Assembly (NCBI GenBank): GCA_022559845.1
Contig: CM040126.1
Location: 145,212,064 to 145,276,063, forward strand
DNA length: 64,000 bases
Direction: 5' to 3'
Source of the DNA: Amorphophallus konjac
Taxonomy: Eukaryota > Streptophyta > Magnoliopsida > Alismatales > Araceae
Every line of letters starts with the position of its first letter. Position 1 is the first letter of the stretch. Below are positions 1 through 10,500 of this stretch, piece by piece. The translations under genes were made by a program, and so were the position numbers. Below the pieces are notes generated by a model that had not been told where the DNA came from, made no database searches, and worked only from the letters and a program-made list of their open reading frames with translations.

Positions 1-1278
1 TATTTGTAAGCGTCTTGGTGCTTAATGTCTTGAGTGATCTCTCACTTGTTGGCTTGCTGATAGGAGTGCTGCTCATCTCATCTCTCTCCATTCGGTCTGC
101 CACCTTCTTATCTCTCTCCTATCATTTTTGGTTCAGAAATTCTCTCAAAGAAATTTTTTTTTCTTACATCTTCTTGCTCTTATCAGATGTGATCTGTATA
201 CCTTAAACCACCCAATATCTAGTGTAACAACTTACACATGTTAATAAAGAACTTCAATGTATGGGGGTTATATTTGGTCCTTGATCCTTCTAAGTTATCC
301 TCTCAAGTGTTGGTCAACATATTATAAAACTTCCTGTTAAATGAGAAAAACTTGTTGAGGATCTCGATTTAACTGAAACTTATGTGAAGAGAGCTGTGAG
401 ATAAAAATTGTGTTAAGTAAGATATCTGTCTTTTGTCTAAAATCATGAGAAGTGCCACCAGGGAATACACCATTCTTTGTGGCAGAGCAATGGCTTTTGT
501 GGAGAAATAGACACTCTAGATCAGAGAAGTCCAGAGTTTCTGTCATGATACAACTAGCTATCTCTGTATAGAAATGTTAAAATAATAAAAAAAAAAAGGG
601 GGGAAAGTCAACAAAGAAAAATTTCATTGGCTTTGATTGGCATAAAGGTAGTCCATCCTGAGTAACCAGGATTTCTGGTGTCTGATAAACATGTCTCCTT
701 GTGTAAAAAGGGACTATTCTACCTTGTGCTCAACAAATTGGTTGACCCTGTATGCCTTCTCTTGTCCATTAAATGAAGAAATGAAATCTGCTTGACATCG
801 ATGTGTTATTTCTTTGCTTGACAAACATAAGGAGTAATTTAATCGTGACTCTCTCTAGGTTAAGCAACTTTAACAGCTAATTTTGTGATCATGTTGATTT
901 AATATCTTGAGGTAACTGACCATGGAATTTGGAAGAATATAACTAGTCCATATATTGAAGGGCAAACTTTAATAGGCAATGGCTGTGTTACATCATGACT
1001 GAGGGTAGTTTGGGTATTTCCAGAAAAAGTTTGATAAGAGTGAAAAGCAACCCGACAAAACCCTTCTTGTTTCACACGCCTTCATCCACAAACCCTCGTT
1101 TCCCCTTACCGCTTCCTATTCATCTTCGTGCCGCTCCACCTTGAGTGTTCCTTCAAACTCATCTCTATCTTTTCCCGCTCACTTCCTTTCCCCACAGAGA
1201 TCTCTTCCTCTCTTGGGTCTAGCTTCACTTCCAGTAGCAACCGGCAAGAGAGAGTTGATACTCTAGGAGTCTTGGCAA
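1..1278 (+). other. Spacer between pol and the envelope-like ORF of Copia A
   Basis: No coding region can be supported here. The stretch is AT-rich. It contains an A/G tract at 587-605 that resembles a polypurine tract, and a segment at 660-703 (GAGTAACC...GTCTCCTT) that matches a twice-repeated segment in the 3' region of Copia B (35361-35402, 35464-35509). Both elements therefore share this non-coding block. The short ORFs in this stretch look like chance. Confidence 0.6.
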
Positions 1279-3564
1279 ATGGATCAGCAAGCATCCGCCG
1301 CTCAGGTTGAAAGGAAGAGGAAAGGAAAGGAAACTGCTGAGGAGCCTCCGTCCAAGCAGCAACGTTGTCTAGAATCAGAAGCTGCTGCAGGAATGTCTTC
1401 AGAGCAAGGTACCAGGCCTTCCCAGTCTACCGTATTTTTAGAGAGTGGTAAAATCATTCCTCCGAGGATAGTTGATTTCGGTGATGAATCCATGGTCCTG
1501 AAGTTTCCAGAACTCTTGAAGATCTTCGAGTTTCAGGAATGGAGGAAATTTTTGGAAGATCACAGGGTATTCTACCCTAGCCTGGTGATAGAATTTTACA
1601 ACAACTTGTTGTTGAGTCGAGATAAGTCTGCATTGATTTCGACTGTTAAAAGGGTTGAGATAACAGTGACATGCAACTCTCTCCATGAAGCTCTAAGTAT
1701 TCCAGAAAAGGGAGAGGTGGAGAGAGGGTACAGATACAGTCTGCATGAGGCGTTTTCGGTTATTACTGGTAAACCCAGTAACATTCTTGACAAGGGGCAA
1801 GTGAAGCTGAAAGCTTTCCAAACCTCGTCATTTCCTCCTCTTCACAAGCTCCTTCAAAACATAATTGCTTCCATAGTCACACCACAGACTGGAGCTAGGG
1901 GTAGAATCACAGACACACAGAGGTTTCTACTATTTTGTCTGATTCAGAATGTATAGATATGTTTGCGAGAAATCATTTTTACTGTCATGAAGGGATGTAT
2001 TGGATCCAAGAGACACCTTCCCTATGCCGCCCATCTGACAGACATCTTCAAGTATTCAGAGATTTGCTTGGATGGAGAGGCTGCATCTGAAGTTAAGGCT
2101 CGAAACATATTTAATATGAATTTTGTTTCAGTGTTTTTGGGCTTGGAGGGCTCTTCAATGGTGGGTGAAGTTAAGGCCCAGAAAGTCAAGGAATCACAAA
2201 CTCAGGGGGAGCATCTGGAACAATCTCAAGACTTAGCTCAAACTGGTGTGCAATTAGTTTCTGAGATTGCTGTACAGGATACACCAGCTGAACAACCACA
2301 GTCTATTATGTCTGCTGCACTCACTGAAGTATCTTTTTCCTTTCAGAGGCTAGTTGAGGTTGCATCTGAAGAAATCAGGTTGTCTGAAGAAAGTATTCAA
2401 ACTGATCTAGATGCAAATATTGATGGTCTGTTTGATTCTTTTGGGAAGACATCTGAAGAGGTGATATTGCCCGTGGAATAGCCAGCTAAAGAGCAAGAAA
2501 GTACTGATCAAGAACTTGCTGATTTTGTTAATGTGATTCTAAGAGAGACTGTAGAGAAAAGCTTGAAAGAGGCTACCAACTTGGTTACATCTGAAAGTCT
2601 TGAACATGCACCTGTTGACAGCCCTGCAGATCATGATCTCATGGAAGATAGAGGGGATAACAGTCAAGAAAAAGTTCCTGTCATAGAATTGGATACAGAA
2701 TCTTCAAATGAGGAAGAGGAACCTGAAATTGTAGTTCCTGTCAAAGACACACAAGCTGAAGTTGAAGATCAGGCTCCAGCAGTAGACAACCAACCGCCAG
2801 TGCAAGAATTTTTTGGTACACCTCTAGGTCCACCTAGACTTCTATCTGCACAGGCGCCCAACATTGAATCTGCTCGGGCACCCAACATTGAAGAACTCCT
2901 CATAAACTTGACTCAGCAGATGCAGAAACAAGATAAGAAATTAGATGATCTGCTCAAATATGTCACTCTCAACATCAATCAAGTACATTCCAGGCTACTG
3001 AAGCTTGAGATATCTCTCCTCACTGAATGGAAAAGGTTCCTACTTAATAAAAAGGCTTCAGATGATGCCAATAGATCCTTGATGCAAGGTTTGCAGGAGG
3101 TTTGTTCAAAGATAGCAAAAGCACTGCGTGAGTTACAAGATGTTCAAATTTCCTCCTTCAAACTATCTACCAACATTATAGATCACTGCTTTGAGATCAG
3201 AACATCTTTAGAAGTTTTGAAGAAGTCATCCAGTGCCCTAGGTCCAGGTGTTCAGCAGATCTATGATAAATTGGTCGCCTTCTTAACAGAAATGACAATT
3301 CTGACTGACAGATATGAAACTGTTAATATTCGCCAAGACGACATCATTTCTGAAGTGGCACATGTCAGAAGCGCTGTGGTGTATTGGCTAGCTGAACTGT
3401 CAAATGACCTAAAAGAATTTCAGTCTACCTTGGGTTCAGCACCTGGTCAAGCTTCTTCTAGCAGAACTCCACCTCAAGAATATACCTCTGCTTCTCCAAG
3501 GGGGAGACCACCACATGGTAGGCCGCGTGGCCCTTCTAGCAGACATGCCAGACATTTTTCTTGA
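1279..3564 (+). pseudogene. Envelope-like ORF of a Sirevirus, two in-frame stops
   Basis: One reading frame of 761 codons runs from the ATG at 1279 to a TGA at 3562-3564. It is broken by two TAG codons at 1954-1956 and 2479-2481; no frameshift is seen. The N-terminal third (about residues 55-225) resembles the putative plant transposon domain found in envelope-like proteins of Sireviruses (FPELLKIFEFQEWRKF, then a VKRVEITV stretch). The middle is acidic and Gln/Glu-rich. About residues 530-720 are helical and probably coiled coil (LTQQMQKQDKKLDDLL). The C-terminus is Arg/Pro/Gly-rich. I see no signal peptide or clear transmembrane segment, so 'envelope' rests on position and family only. The function of these proteins is not established. 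Confidence 0.75.
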
Positions 3565-3875
3565 AAAGACAATGCTCTGTATCTTGTTGCCCATTTTGAG
3601 GCTCTCTCTCACACTCTTGGACTTGTTAATTAAATTTCATATCATTTGCATTGTTGCATCCTTATTGTTTCCTTCTTTTTGATGATGATAAAGGGGGAGA
3701 AATCAGGCCTTTGCTAGCTCGTTGAGAATGTTTGTTATTCATTGAGAATGGTTATTTGACACTTTAAAAATGTTTAATAATGGTGCTAATGTTTGTTTAG
3801 CCTTGGAAAGGCTGAAATTTTTTTTCTGCAAAACTCAAGACTCATAGTGTTGCCATCCATCAAAAAGGGGGAGAT
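3565..3875 (+). promoter_or_regulatory. 3' untranslated region of Copia A with two polypurine tracts
   Basis: Two GA tracts with the core AAGGGGGAGA are present. One is at 3690-3702 after GATGATGATA. The second, at 3862-3875, directly abuts the LTR and is the expected primer for plus-strand DNA synthesis. The left arm of a long inverted repeat (3837-3865) immediately precedes the second tract; its partner lies inside the LTR at 3903-3930. Confidence 0.8.
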
Positions 3876-4052
3876 TGTTGAGTCTTGTTGAATCTTTACA
3901 TGTTTTGATGATGACAACACTATAAGTCTTAGTGGTGTTCAAAAATATTTCTCTGTGAAAAATTAACAAAAATATTTTTCTGTGAAAGTGAACAAAGAAT
4001 ATTTTTCTGTGAAGAATAAACCTTCATTTCACTTCAGGTATTTTCAGGGACT

Positions 4053-4925
4053 GTCTTCGTGTTGGTTGGAACTTCGTCATGTTTGTGTATAACACCTCGT
4101 TTTGTACTGTTTGCCTTCGTGTCATTTTAGTTTTAGTACTGTTTATGTTTTCAACACGCCGTGTCGTCCTTTCGTACCTCGTGCTGTGTTAAGTTGTATG
4201 CTGATTGACTTCGTGTTGATTCTTCTGAAGTAGCTCGAATTATTCTGATCAACTTCGAGTTGCTTCTGTATGAACCTCGTGTCGTTAGCACTTAGTTGCT
4301 CATCTCGAGTCAGTCCTCTATGTTTGCTCTTGTGTCTTCGTGTCAATTACTGTAGTTCCTCGAGTTGTTCTTCTGCTTCCACCGTTTCATCACGTGTTAT
4401 TGAAGACGTGTCTATCTTATGTCTTCGTGTCGTGTTTCCTAGACCTCGTGTCTTTGTCGCTTTGAGACCTCACCTCGTGTCGGTTTCTGTTTTCATCTTC
4501 GTGTTGTTTTCAACTCGTGTCGCCTCGTCTTCGAGTCGTTCATTCGAGCTATTGTGTGCTCGAGTTGTTTTTCTTGTGTTTTCAAGTGTTGTTTCACTAC
4601 GTGTCTTCGTGTTGTCTTTTGTATTCGTGTCTTCGTGTCTTCTTTGTATTCGTGTCTTCGTATTGTCTTTGTATTCGTGTCTTCGTGTTTCTTTTGTATT
4701 TGTATCTCCGTGTTGCTTCCTTCTATTTACGTCCTGGTCTCTTCCGATCGCGTGTCTTTCTATTGCTTCACTCTATGTTATCTTCTTCTCACCTCATGCT
4801 GTCTTCATCTGACTTCGTGTCGTCTTCGTTCTTGTGTTAGCTGTGTTCTCGTGTACTTCGTGTCGTTCTCATGTTATCTCGTGCTAAACTCATCTAACGT
4901 ACCTCGTGTCAGTCACAGTATAGTG
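4053..4925 (+). repeat. CGTGT motif array in the Copia A LTR
   Basis: By hand count about 27 CGTGT cores occur in roughly 870 bp, mostly as CTTCGTGTC, CCTCGTGTC or ATTCGTGTC, with spacings from 9 to about 40 bp. Related CTCGAGT and TTCGAGT forms are mixed in. The array lies upstream of the TATA-like box, so it belongs to U3. Open frames across it (for example 4270-4812) come from the repeated, stop-poor motif. Confidence 0.75.
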
Positions 4926-5183
4926 CACCTCATTTTGTTATCATATATCTCGTGCAGTTCTTTGTTCTTATGGCCAACCAACTTATCTCAGCTACATATA
5001 GCGAACCTTGAGCATTAATGTAATTAATCTACTTGCAGGGATCCGAGGAAGATTACTCCTCAGTGTCTGGGCAGCACGTGATCCAATGCTAGAGGAACCA
5101 ATCCGATAAGGACACGTGGCAAGAAGGTTCTGGATCAAGCGTGGGAGGCACACGCATTCTGAACCGGATCTGCTGCTGCTGCT

Positions 5184-5193
5184 GATAAAAATA
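5184..5193 (+). promoter_or_regulatory. TATA-like box of the Copia A LTR
   Basis: GATAAAAATA follows a short CTG repeat and is followed by a purine-rich stretch (about 5205-5370). Copia B has the same order (TATA near 37285, then a GA-rich stretch), which supports a shared promoter position. The start of transcription is inferred, not seen. Confidence 0.4.
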
Positions 5194-5539
5194 GAAACCT
5201 TTGTCTTCAGATGGAGGATGATCGAAAAAGAGAAAGACAGATAAGAAAGAGTAGAAAAGCAGAGAGTCCTTCGATCCAGAAAAACGAGAGAAAGAAGAGA
5301 AGAAAAAGAGAGAGCAGAAACTGAAGGAGAAAGAAGAAGAAGAAAAGAAGAGGAGAGAGAGCTTTACTGAGGATCTGATCAGTATGTTCGTGGATCAAAT
5401 CCAGAACGACTATGCTCATTGAGAGCTATATATCTTGCGTTTTATTTCCAGCTTCTGTCGCTGTCATTTTCATGTTTTCTTATTTTTCCTTTTGCTACCT
5501 TGTTTAGTCTTGTTCTTCCGATTGCCCTGTTGGGGATCG

Positions 5540-6030
5540 GGTTTCTCCTGGTGGTACAGGAGAAGGGAGATCTGATCTCCAGGTTGCAAGTGGCAGGTTG
5601 TCACTTGAGGGTTCCCTCTGGTTTAGAGGAAGGGAGGCTTGTCCTCCGGTCCTTGGCTTGTGGCTTGCAAGTCAAGGGGTCCCTCCGGTTGGAGGAAGAG
5701 AGGTCTTAGACCTCTGGTTTGCTAGTGACGGGGAGTCACTGGTGGGTTCCCTCCTGGTCTGGAGGAAGAGAGGCTAGGCCTCTGGTGGGTTGCCGGCAGT
5801 AGGTTGCTACTGGCTGGTTCACTGGTAGTGGGACTGCTACCAGTGGGGTTCCCTCTTGGTATACAGGAAGAGAGACGTGAGTCTCTGGTTTCTAGTGACC
5901 GTGGGTTGCTAGTGGTTCCCTCCGAGTAGGAGGAAGAGGGGAGGTTGTTCCCCTGGGTAAGCTGTGTATCAGCATTTGTTGGCAAGCTGTGTTGCCCAGC
6001 TGTTAGTGAAGCCACACTCAGTTTGAGTGT
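5540..6030 (+). repeat. Tandem hairpin-module array in the Copia A leader
   Basis: Six related units of about 40 nt carry the pattern GGTTCCCTC...GAGGAAG followed by a short purine/pyrimidine hairpin ending CTGG. They sit at 5551, 5610, 5678, 5744, 5846 and 5913. Between them are further self-complementary segments, for example CACTGGTAGT...ACTGCTACCAGTG (5820-5845) and CCACACTC...GAGTGTGG (6012-6032). The spacers differ in sequence yet remain self-complementary. The position is downstream of the inferred start, so this would be in the RNA leader. Confidence 0.65.
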
Positions 6031-6285
6031 GGGGTGGATGTAGGTCTGGAGGACCGAACCACCTAAAAATCCCAGTGCCGAGTGCTTGTTTTTCTCTTCT
6101 GGGCTTGGATATTCGGTAGATGCTTGTTTAGGCCGATCCTTCCCTATCCTCCAAGCAGTTCGTTCTGCGGTTACTGTTTGACCATTGTGCTCTATTTCGG
6201 AAACTCCTGTTTGAGATCTAAACTTAATTTTTAATCCTTAATTTTTAACGGGTAAAGGTCCATTCACCCCCCTCTGGACCTATCA

Positions 6286-7516
6286 AGCGGCGGTCGGATG
6301 CCCACGCACTACATGAAAGTAACGGTCGGTGGCTGGCGCGTTACACCAAGAACGACGCGTCTGTCTCCGTCCGTCACTCCCGCCTGAATTCCAGCTCAAA
6401 AGGCCCAAAAGGGAATGTGACGGTAGGGGCCCTGTGCGTTACATCGATGCAACGCGTTGGGTCACCGCCGTTACATCCACCCGAGGCCAAAACCCAACGT
6501 ACAGCGTTCGAAATCAGACGCAGGCGAAGCGACGCGCTCGCTCAGGCGTGTCGGACGGAAGAGACGGCCGGTCGACTGGCCGTCGGGCTAACCGCCTCAC
6601 CTGGTCAACGTAAAACGACGAACGAGTAACGGATGGGGATCCCACCGTTACTCTCCAAATAACGCACCCTCATCGGGCCGTTGTTTGGAAATGACGCGTC
6701 CACTAAGGACCGTCAGGCGTGTGACGGTTCCTGGCAGGACCGTCACACCACCTGGAACATGGGCGGGTACGGTTTGAAAACCGGAGCCCTCCCGGACGAT
6801 AAAAATCATCGGGTAACGTCGTAGAAACCTGTAACCTGTCAAACCATACAGCCCAAGCAACAGAATAACACCCAAACATCACACATGCAAAGCCCACAAT
6901 GCATCAAATTCAAGAATTAAGCTAAAACCCCAAAATTATGAAATATGAACATTAAGCATGCTACGGGGTTCTAATCAAACGAACGAGCTATAGGAAATGA
7001 TCCTAGCAAGATCAGGATTCCATCCCCCTACCTTTTGCAAGCCGAAACGGTCGAAAAGGCCGCATGCAAGGAGAAAGAGCCACAAGGCCTTCATGCTCCA
7101 CCTCGCTCCCACGAGCCACGAAACACGCCGAGGTGGACGTCCACGCGATCCACGCGACGCGAGGAATCCACCGGTACCTCCCACGCCTCAATCCGACGCC
7201 AAAAAGCCTGCTTCCCAAGGGGAGGGGAGAGAGGCGATTGGCGAGAGGAGAGAGAGAGTGAGGTGAGATCGACGAGGGAGAGAGAGAGAGAGAGTGAGAG
7301 TAAGGGATTAAAAGAGAAGAAAAATAAAATTAAAATATACTTAATATAATTATTATATATATTAAAATCTTATTAATCTCTAATAACCCTCAAAGCTCCA
7401 AATAAATCTAGAAAAATACCAAAAAAATTCTTAAAAATACAGGAAAATAGTCGAAAATTCCAGAACAAATATTAAAACAAAATCCATTAAGGATCCATTA
7501 TGGCACGGGCCTTACA
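6286..7516 (-). repeat. Gypsy 1 sense 3' LTR, truncated by Copia A insertion
   Basis: The sequence matches 13517-14745 of the other LTR almost base for base, at about 96-97 percent by eye. The remaining 1145 bp (equivalent to 12372-13516) should lie to the left of Copia A outside the window. It ends ...CCTTACA at 7516 next to the polypurine tract. It holds several strong palindromes (6563-6584, 6625-6652, 6706-6746) and a GA microsatellite-like run near 7240-7310. Confidence 0.9.
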
Positions 7517-7530
7517 GTCCCTCCCTCCTA
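7517..7530 (-). promoter_or_regulatory. Gypsy 1 polypurine tract
   Basis: On the minus strand this reads TAGGAGGGAGGGAC and abuts the LTR. It is the expected primer for plus-strand synthesis. Confidence 0.8.
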
Positions 7531-7596
7531 ATAAAAATTTCGCCCTCAAAATTTACAACAACAGAAAAAGGAGGAAACTGAGAAAGGACATATACC

Positions 7597-10500
7597 TCAC
7601 TGGAATAAAAAGGGAAAAAGCTGACGCATCTCATCTTCGCGTTCCCAAGTGGACTCATTACTAGAGTGACGCTACCAAGCAACTCTTACCAGAGGAATAA
7701 CCTTATTTCTCAACCGCTGCTCACGACGGTCTTCAATTCTAATAGGGAACTCTGGCGCAGACAAATCAGCAGTCACCTCGGGCCAAACTGAATCATCGAG
7801 AACATGAGAAGCATCTGACACATATTTCCTCAACTGAGATACGTGGAACACATCATGAATAGCTTGCATGGCCGCAGGTAGTTGTAGACAATAAGCCACC
7901 TGACCAATAGCTTCGACGATCGGAAAAGGGCCAACATACCGCGGACTAAGCTTTCCACGCCTCCCAAACCTGGAAACACCTTTCATCGGAGATATTTTAA
8001 CAAACACCATATCTTCTGGCTCAAATTGTAGTGGACGTCTGCGCTGATCTGCATAACTTTTCTGTCGACTCTGAGCCATCAACAATCTCTGCCTGATCAG
8101 ACAAACCACATCAGAACACTGCTGCACCATATCAGGTCCGTTCAACAATCTGTCCCCAACATCAAACCAATTCAGAGGAGTACGACAAGGACGGCCATAT
8201 AGTGCTTCATAGGGAGCCATTCCAATATTGGAGTGAAAACCATTATTATAAGCAAATTCAACAAGTGGCAAGTGCTAACACCACGAACCCTGCCAATCAA
8301 GGCAACACAATCTCAGCATGTCCTCTAAAGTCTGAATAGTCCTCTCTAACTGTCCATCTGACTGAGGGTGATACGCTGAAGTGAAAGCTAACTCAGTGCC
8401 CAAAGCTTTCTGGAAACTGCGCCAGAAGCCGGAGGTAAAACGTGGGTCACGATCTGACACAAGTGAAATAGGAACTCCATGCAGTGGCACGATCTTCTGC
8501 ACATACAGCTCGGCCAACCTTTGCACATTCCAGGCAATCTTAATCGGCAACAATCTGACAGTTTTAGTCAATCTGTCGACAAGTAACCAGATACCATCAA
8601 AACCTTGAGAAGTCCGAGGTAAACCCACCACAAAATCTGTAGTAACATGGTCTCATTTCCACATCGGAATCTCTAATGGCTGAAGCAAACCACCTGGCTT
8701 TTGATGTTCGGCTTTAACCTGCTGACAAGTCAAGCACTTAGAAACAAATATAGCCACGTCTTTCTTCAAACCCGGCCACCAGAACTGCTTTTTCAAATTC
8801 TGATACATCTTGGTGACACCTGGATGAATAGCAAAACGGGAACCATGGGCTTCACTCAGAATCTCATGCCTCAAATCAACATCAGCGGGAACATACCATA
8901 TGCCCTGAAAACTGACAACCAGCTCGTCATCAAAATCCACATCATATCTTGATATAACACGGGCTAAATCAGAATCCGCTTGCTGAGCTTCTTTAATCTG
9001 CTGATATAGAGCTGAACCCAAAATCAAACTAGCACAAACCCCCATCTTCGGATCAGAAGGAAACTCTACACTGAATGTCTCGCTCGGAAGCCATTTCCAC
9101 AATTTCCATTCATGAAGCATCAAATGACTGACCTGCACTTTCCTGCTCAGAGCATCAGCCACAACATTCATTTTACCCGGCTGATAGGAGAGTGTAAAGT
9201 CAAAATCTTTCATGAATTCCATCCATCGGCGCTGCCTGAGATTCAAATCTTTCTGGGAGAATATATACTGTAAACTCTGGTGATCAGTAAAAATCTGAAA
9301 TTTCTCACCATACAGATAATGTCTCCAAATCTTTAAGGCAAAAATAACTGCAGCTAGCTCCAGATCATGAGTGGGATAATTCTCTTCATGTCGTTTCAAT
9401 TGTCGAGATGCATATGCGATAACCTTACCATGTTGCATCAGCACTGCACCCAAACCTACTCGAGAAGCATCAGTACAAACTAGAAAACCACCCGAGTCGG
9501 AAGGCAAAGTCAACACAGGAGAAGAAATCAATAGACTTTTCAATTCAACAAAGCTAGCCTCACACTGATCCGACCAGACAAAAGGTACATCTTTACGAGT
9601 CAGTCTAGTCATCGGGGCTGCAATCTTCGCAAAATCTTGGATGAATCTGCGGTAGTACCCAGCCAAACCGAGGAAGCTTCGTATTTCTATCACAGTTCTA
9701 GGCCTCTGCCAGCTCAACACAGCATCAATCTTTGCAGGGTCTACTGCCACTCCGTCACCAGAAATCATGTGACCAAGAAAATGAATTTCCCGAAGCCAGA
9801 ATTCACATTTACTGAACTTCGCATAAAGCTCGTGATCCCTTAGAGTCTGCAGAGCGATCCTCAAATGCTGCACATGATCTTCATCAGAGGTAGAATAAAT
9901 CAAAATATCATCAACAAAGATCACCACAAATTGATCAAGAAATGGACGAAAGATACGCTGCATCAGGTCCATAAAAGCTGCTGGGGCATTAGTCAAACCA
10001 AACGGCATGACTAGAAATTCAAAGTGACCATAACGAGTGTTGAAAGACGTCTTCTCCACATCCGATTCCCGGATTCACAATTGGAAGTAGCCAGATCGGA
10101 GGTCAATCCGTGAAAAGACAGTAGCAGACTGTAACTGGTCAAACAAATCATCAATCCTGGGGAGCAGATATTTATTCTTGATAGTCACCTGATTCAATTG
10201 CCTGTAATCAATACAAAGTCTCAGGCTTCCATCTTTCTTTTTCACAAACAACACTGGAGCACTCCACGGAGAAAAGCTGGGGCGAATATAACCCTTTTCC
10301 AGTAATTCAAGTAGCTGTGCTCGCAGTACTTTCAATTCAGCTGGAGCCATTCGGTACGGTGCCTTTGCTAAGGGAGCTGTACCCGGAATCAGTTCAATCA
10401 CCATCTCTATCTCTCGCTCTGGGGGCAAGCCTGGCAACTCATCAGGAAACACATCAGGGAACTCACAAACAACAGGAATATCACTGGCTTCCTGTCGTGA

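Larger units (their letters stand above)
1..6285 (+). mobile_element. Copia A: Sirevirus-type Ty1/copia retrotransposon, 3' part
   Basis: This is the 3' part of a Ty1/copia element of the Sirevirus kind; its 5' LTR, gag and pol lie left of the window. Visible in order are the spacer after pol (1-1278), an envelope-like ORF (1279-3564), two GA-rich polypurine tracts, and a complete 3' LTR (3876-6285, TG...CA). It lies inside the left LTR of Gypsy 1: the sequence resumes at 6286 at the point matching 13517 of the other Gypsy 1 LTR. The likely 5-bp target duplication is AGCGG (6286-6290); its left copy is outside the window. It is the youngest insertion in this nest, because it cuts an element that itself cuts Copia B. 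Confidence 0.9.
3876..6285 (+). repeat. 3' LTR of Copia A, 2410 bp
   Basis: The LTR starts TGTTGAGTC directly after the polypurine tract and ends ...CCTATCA. Its layout is an inverted-repeat arm at 3903-3930, a dense CGTGT motif array (about 4053-4925), a TATA-like box near 5184, a purine-rich leader (5205-5370), a hairpin-module array (5540-6030), and a T-rich 3' end finishing in a C-rich run. No LTR partner is in the window, so its age cannot be estimated here. Confidence 0.88.

Noticed and set aside
4270..5018. Overlapping plus-strand ORFs of 107-180 codons rich in Val, Ser, Phe and Cys
   Set aside because: They arise from the CGTGT motif array, which is open in all three frames. The translations are repetitive and the region is LTR U3.
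6997..7349. Arg-rich ORFs on both strands in the Gypsy 1 LTR
   Set aside because: The same frames occur in the partner LTR with changes that do not favour protein conservation, and the GC-rich sequence lacks stops by chance.
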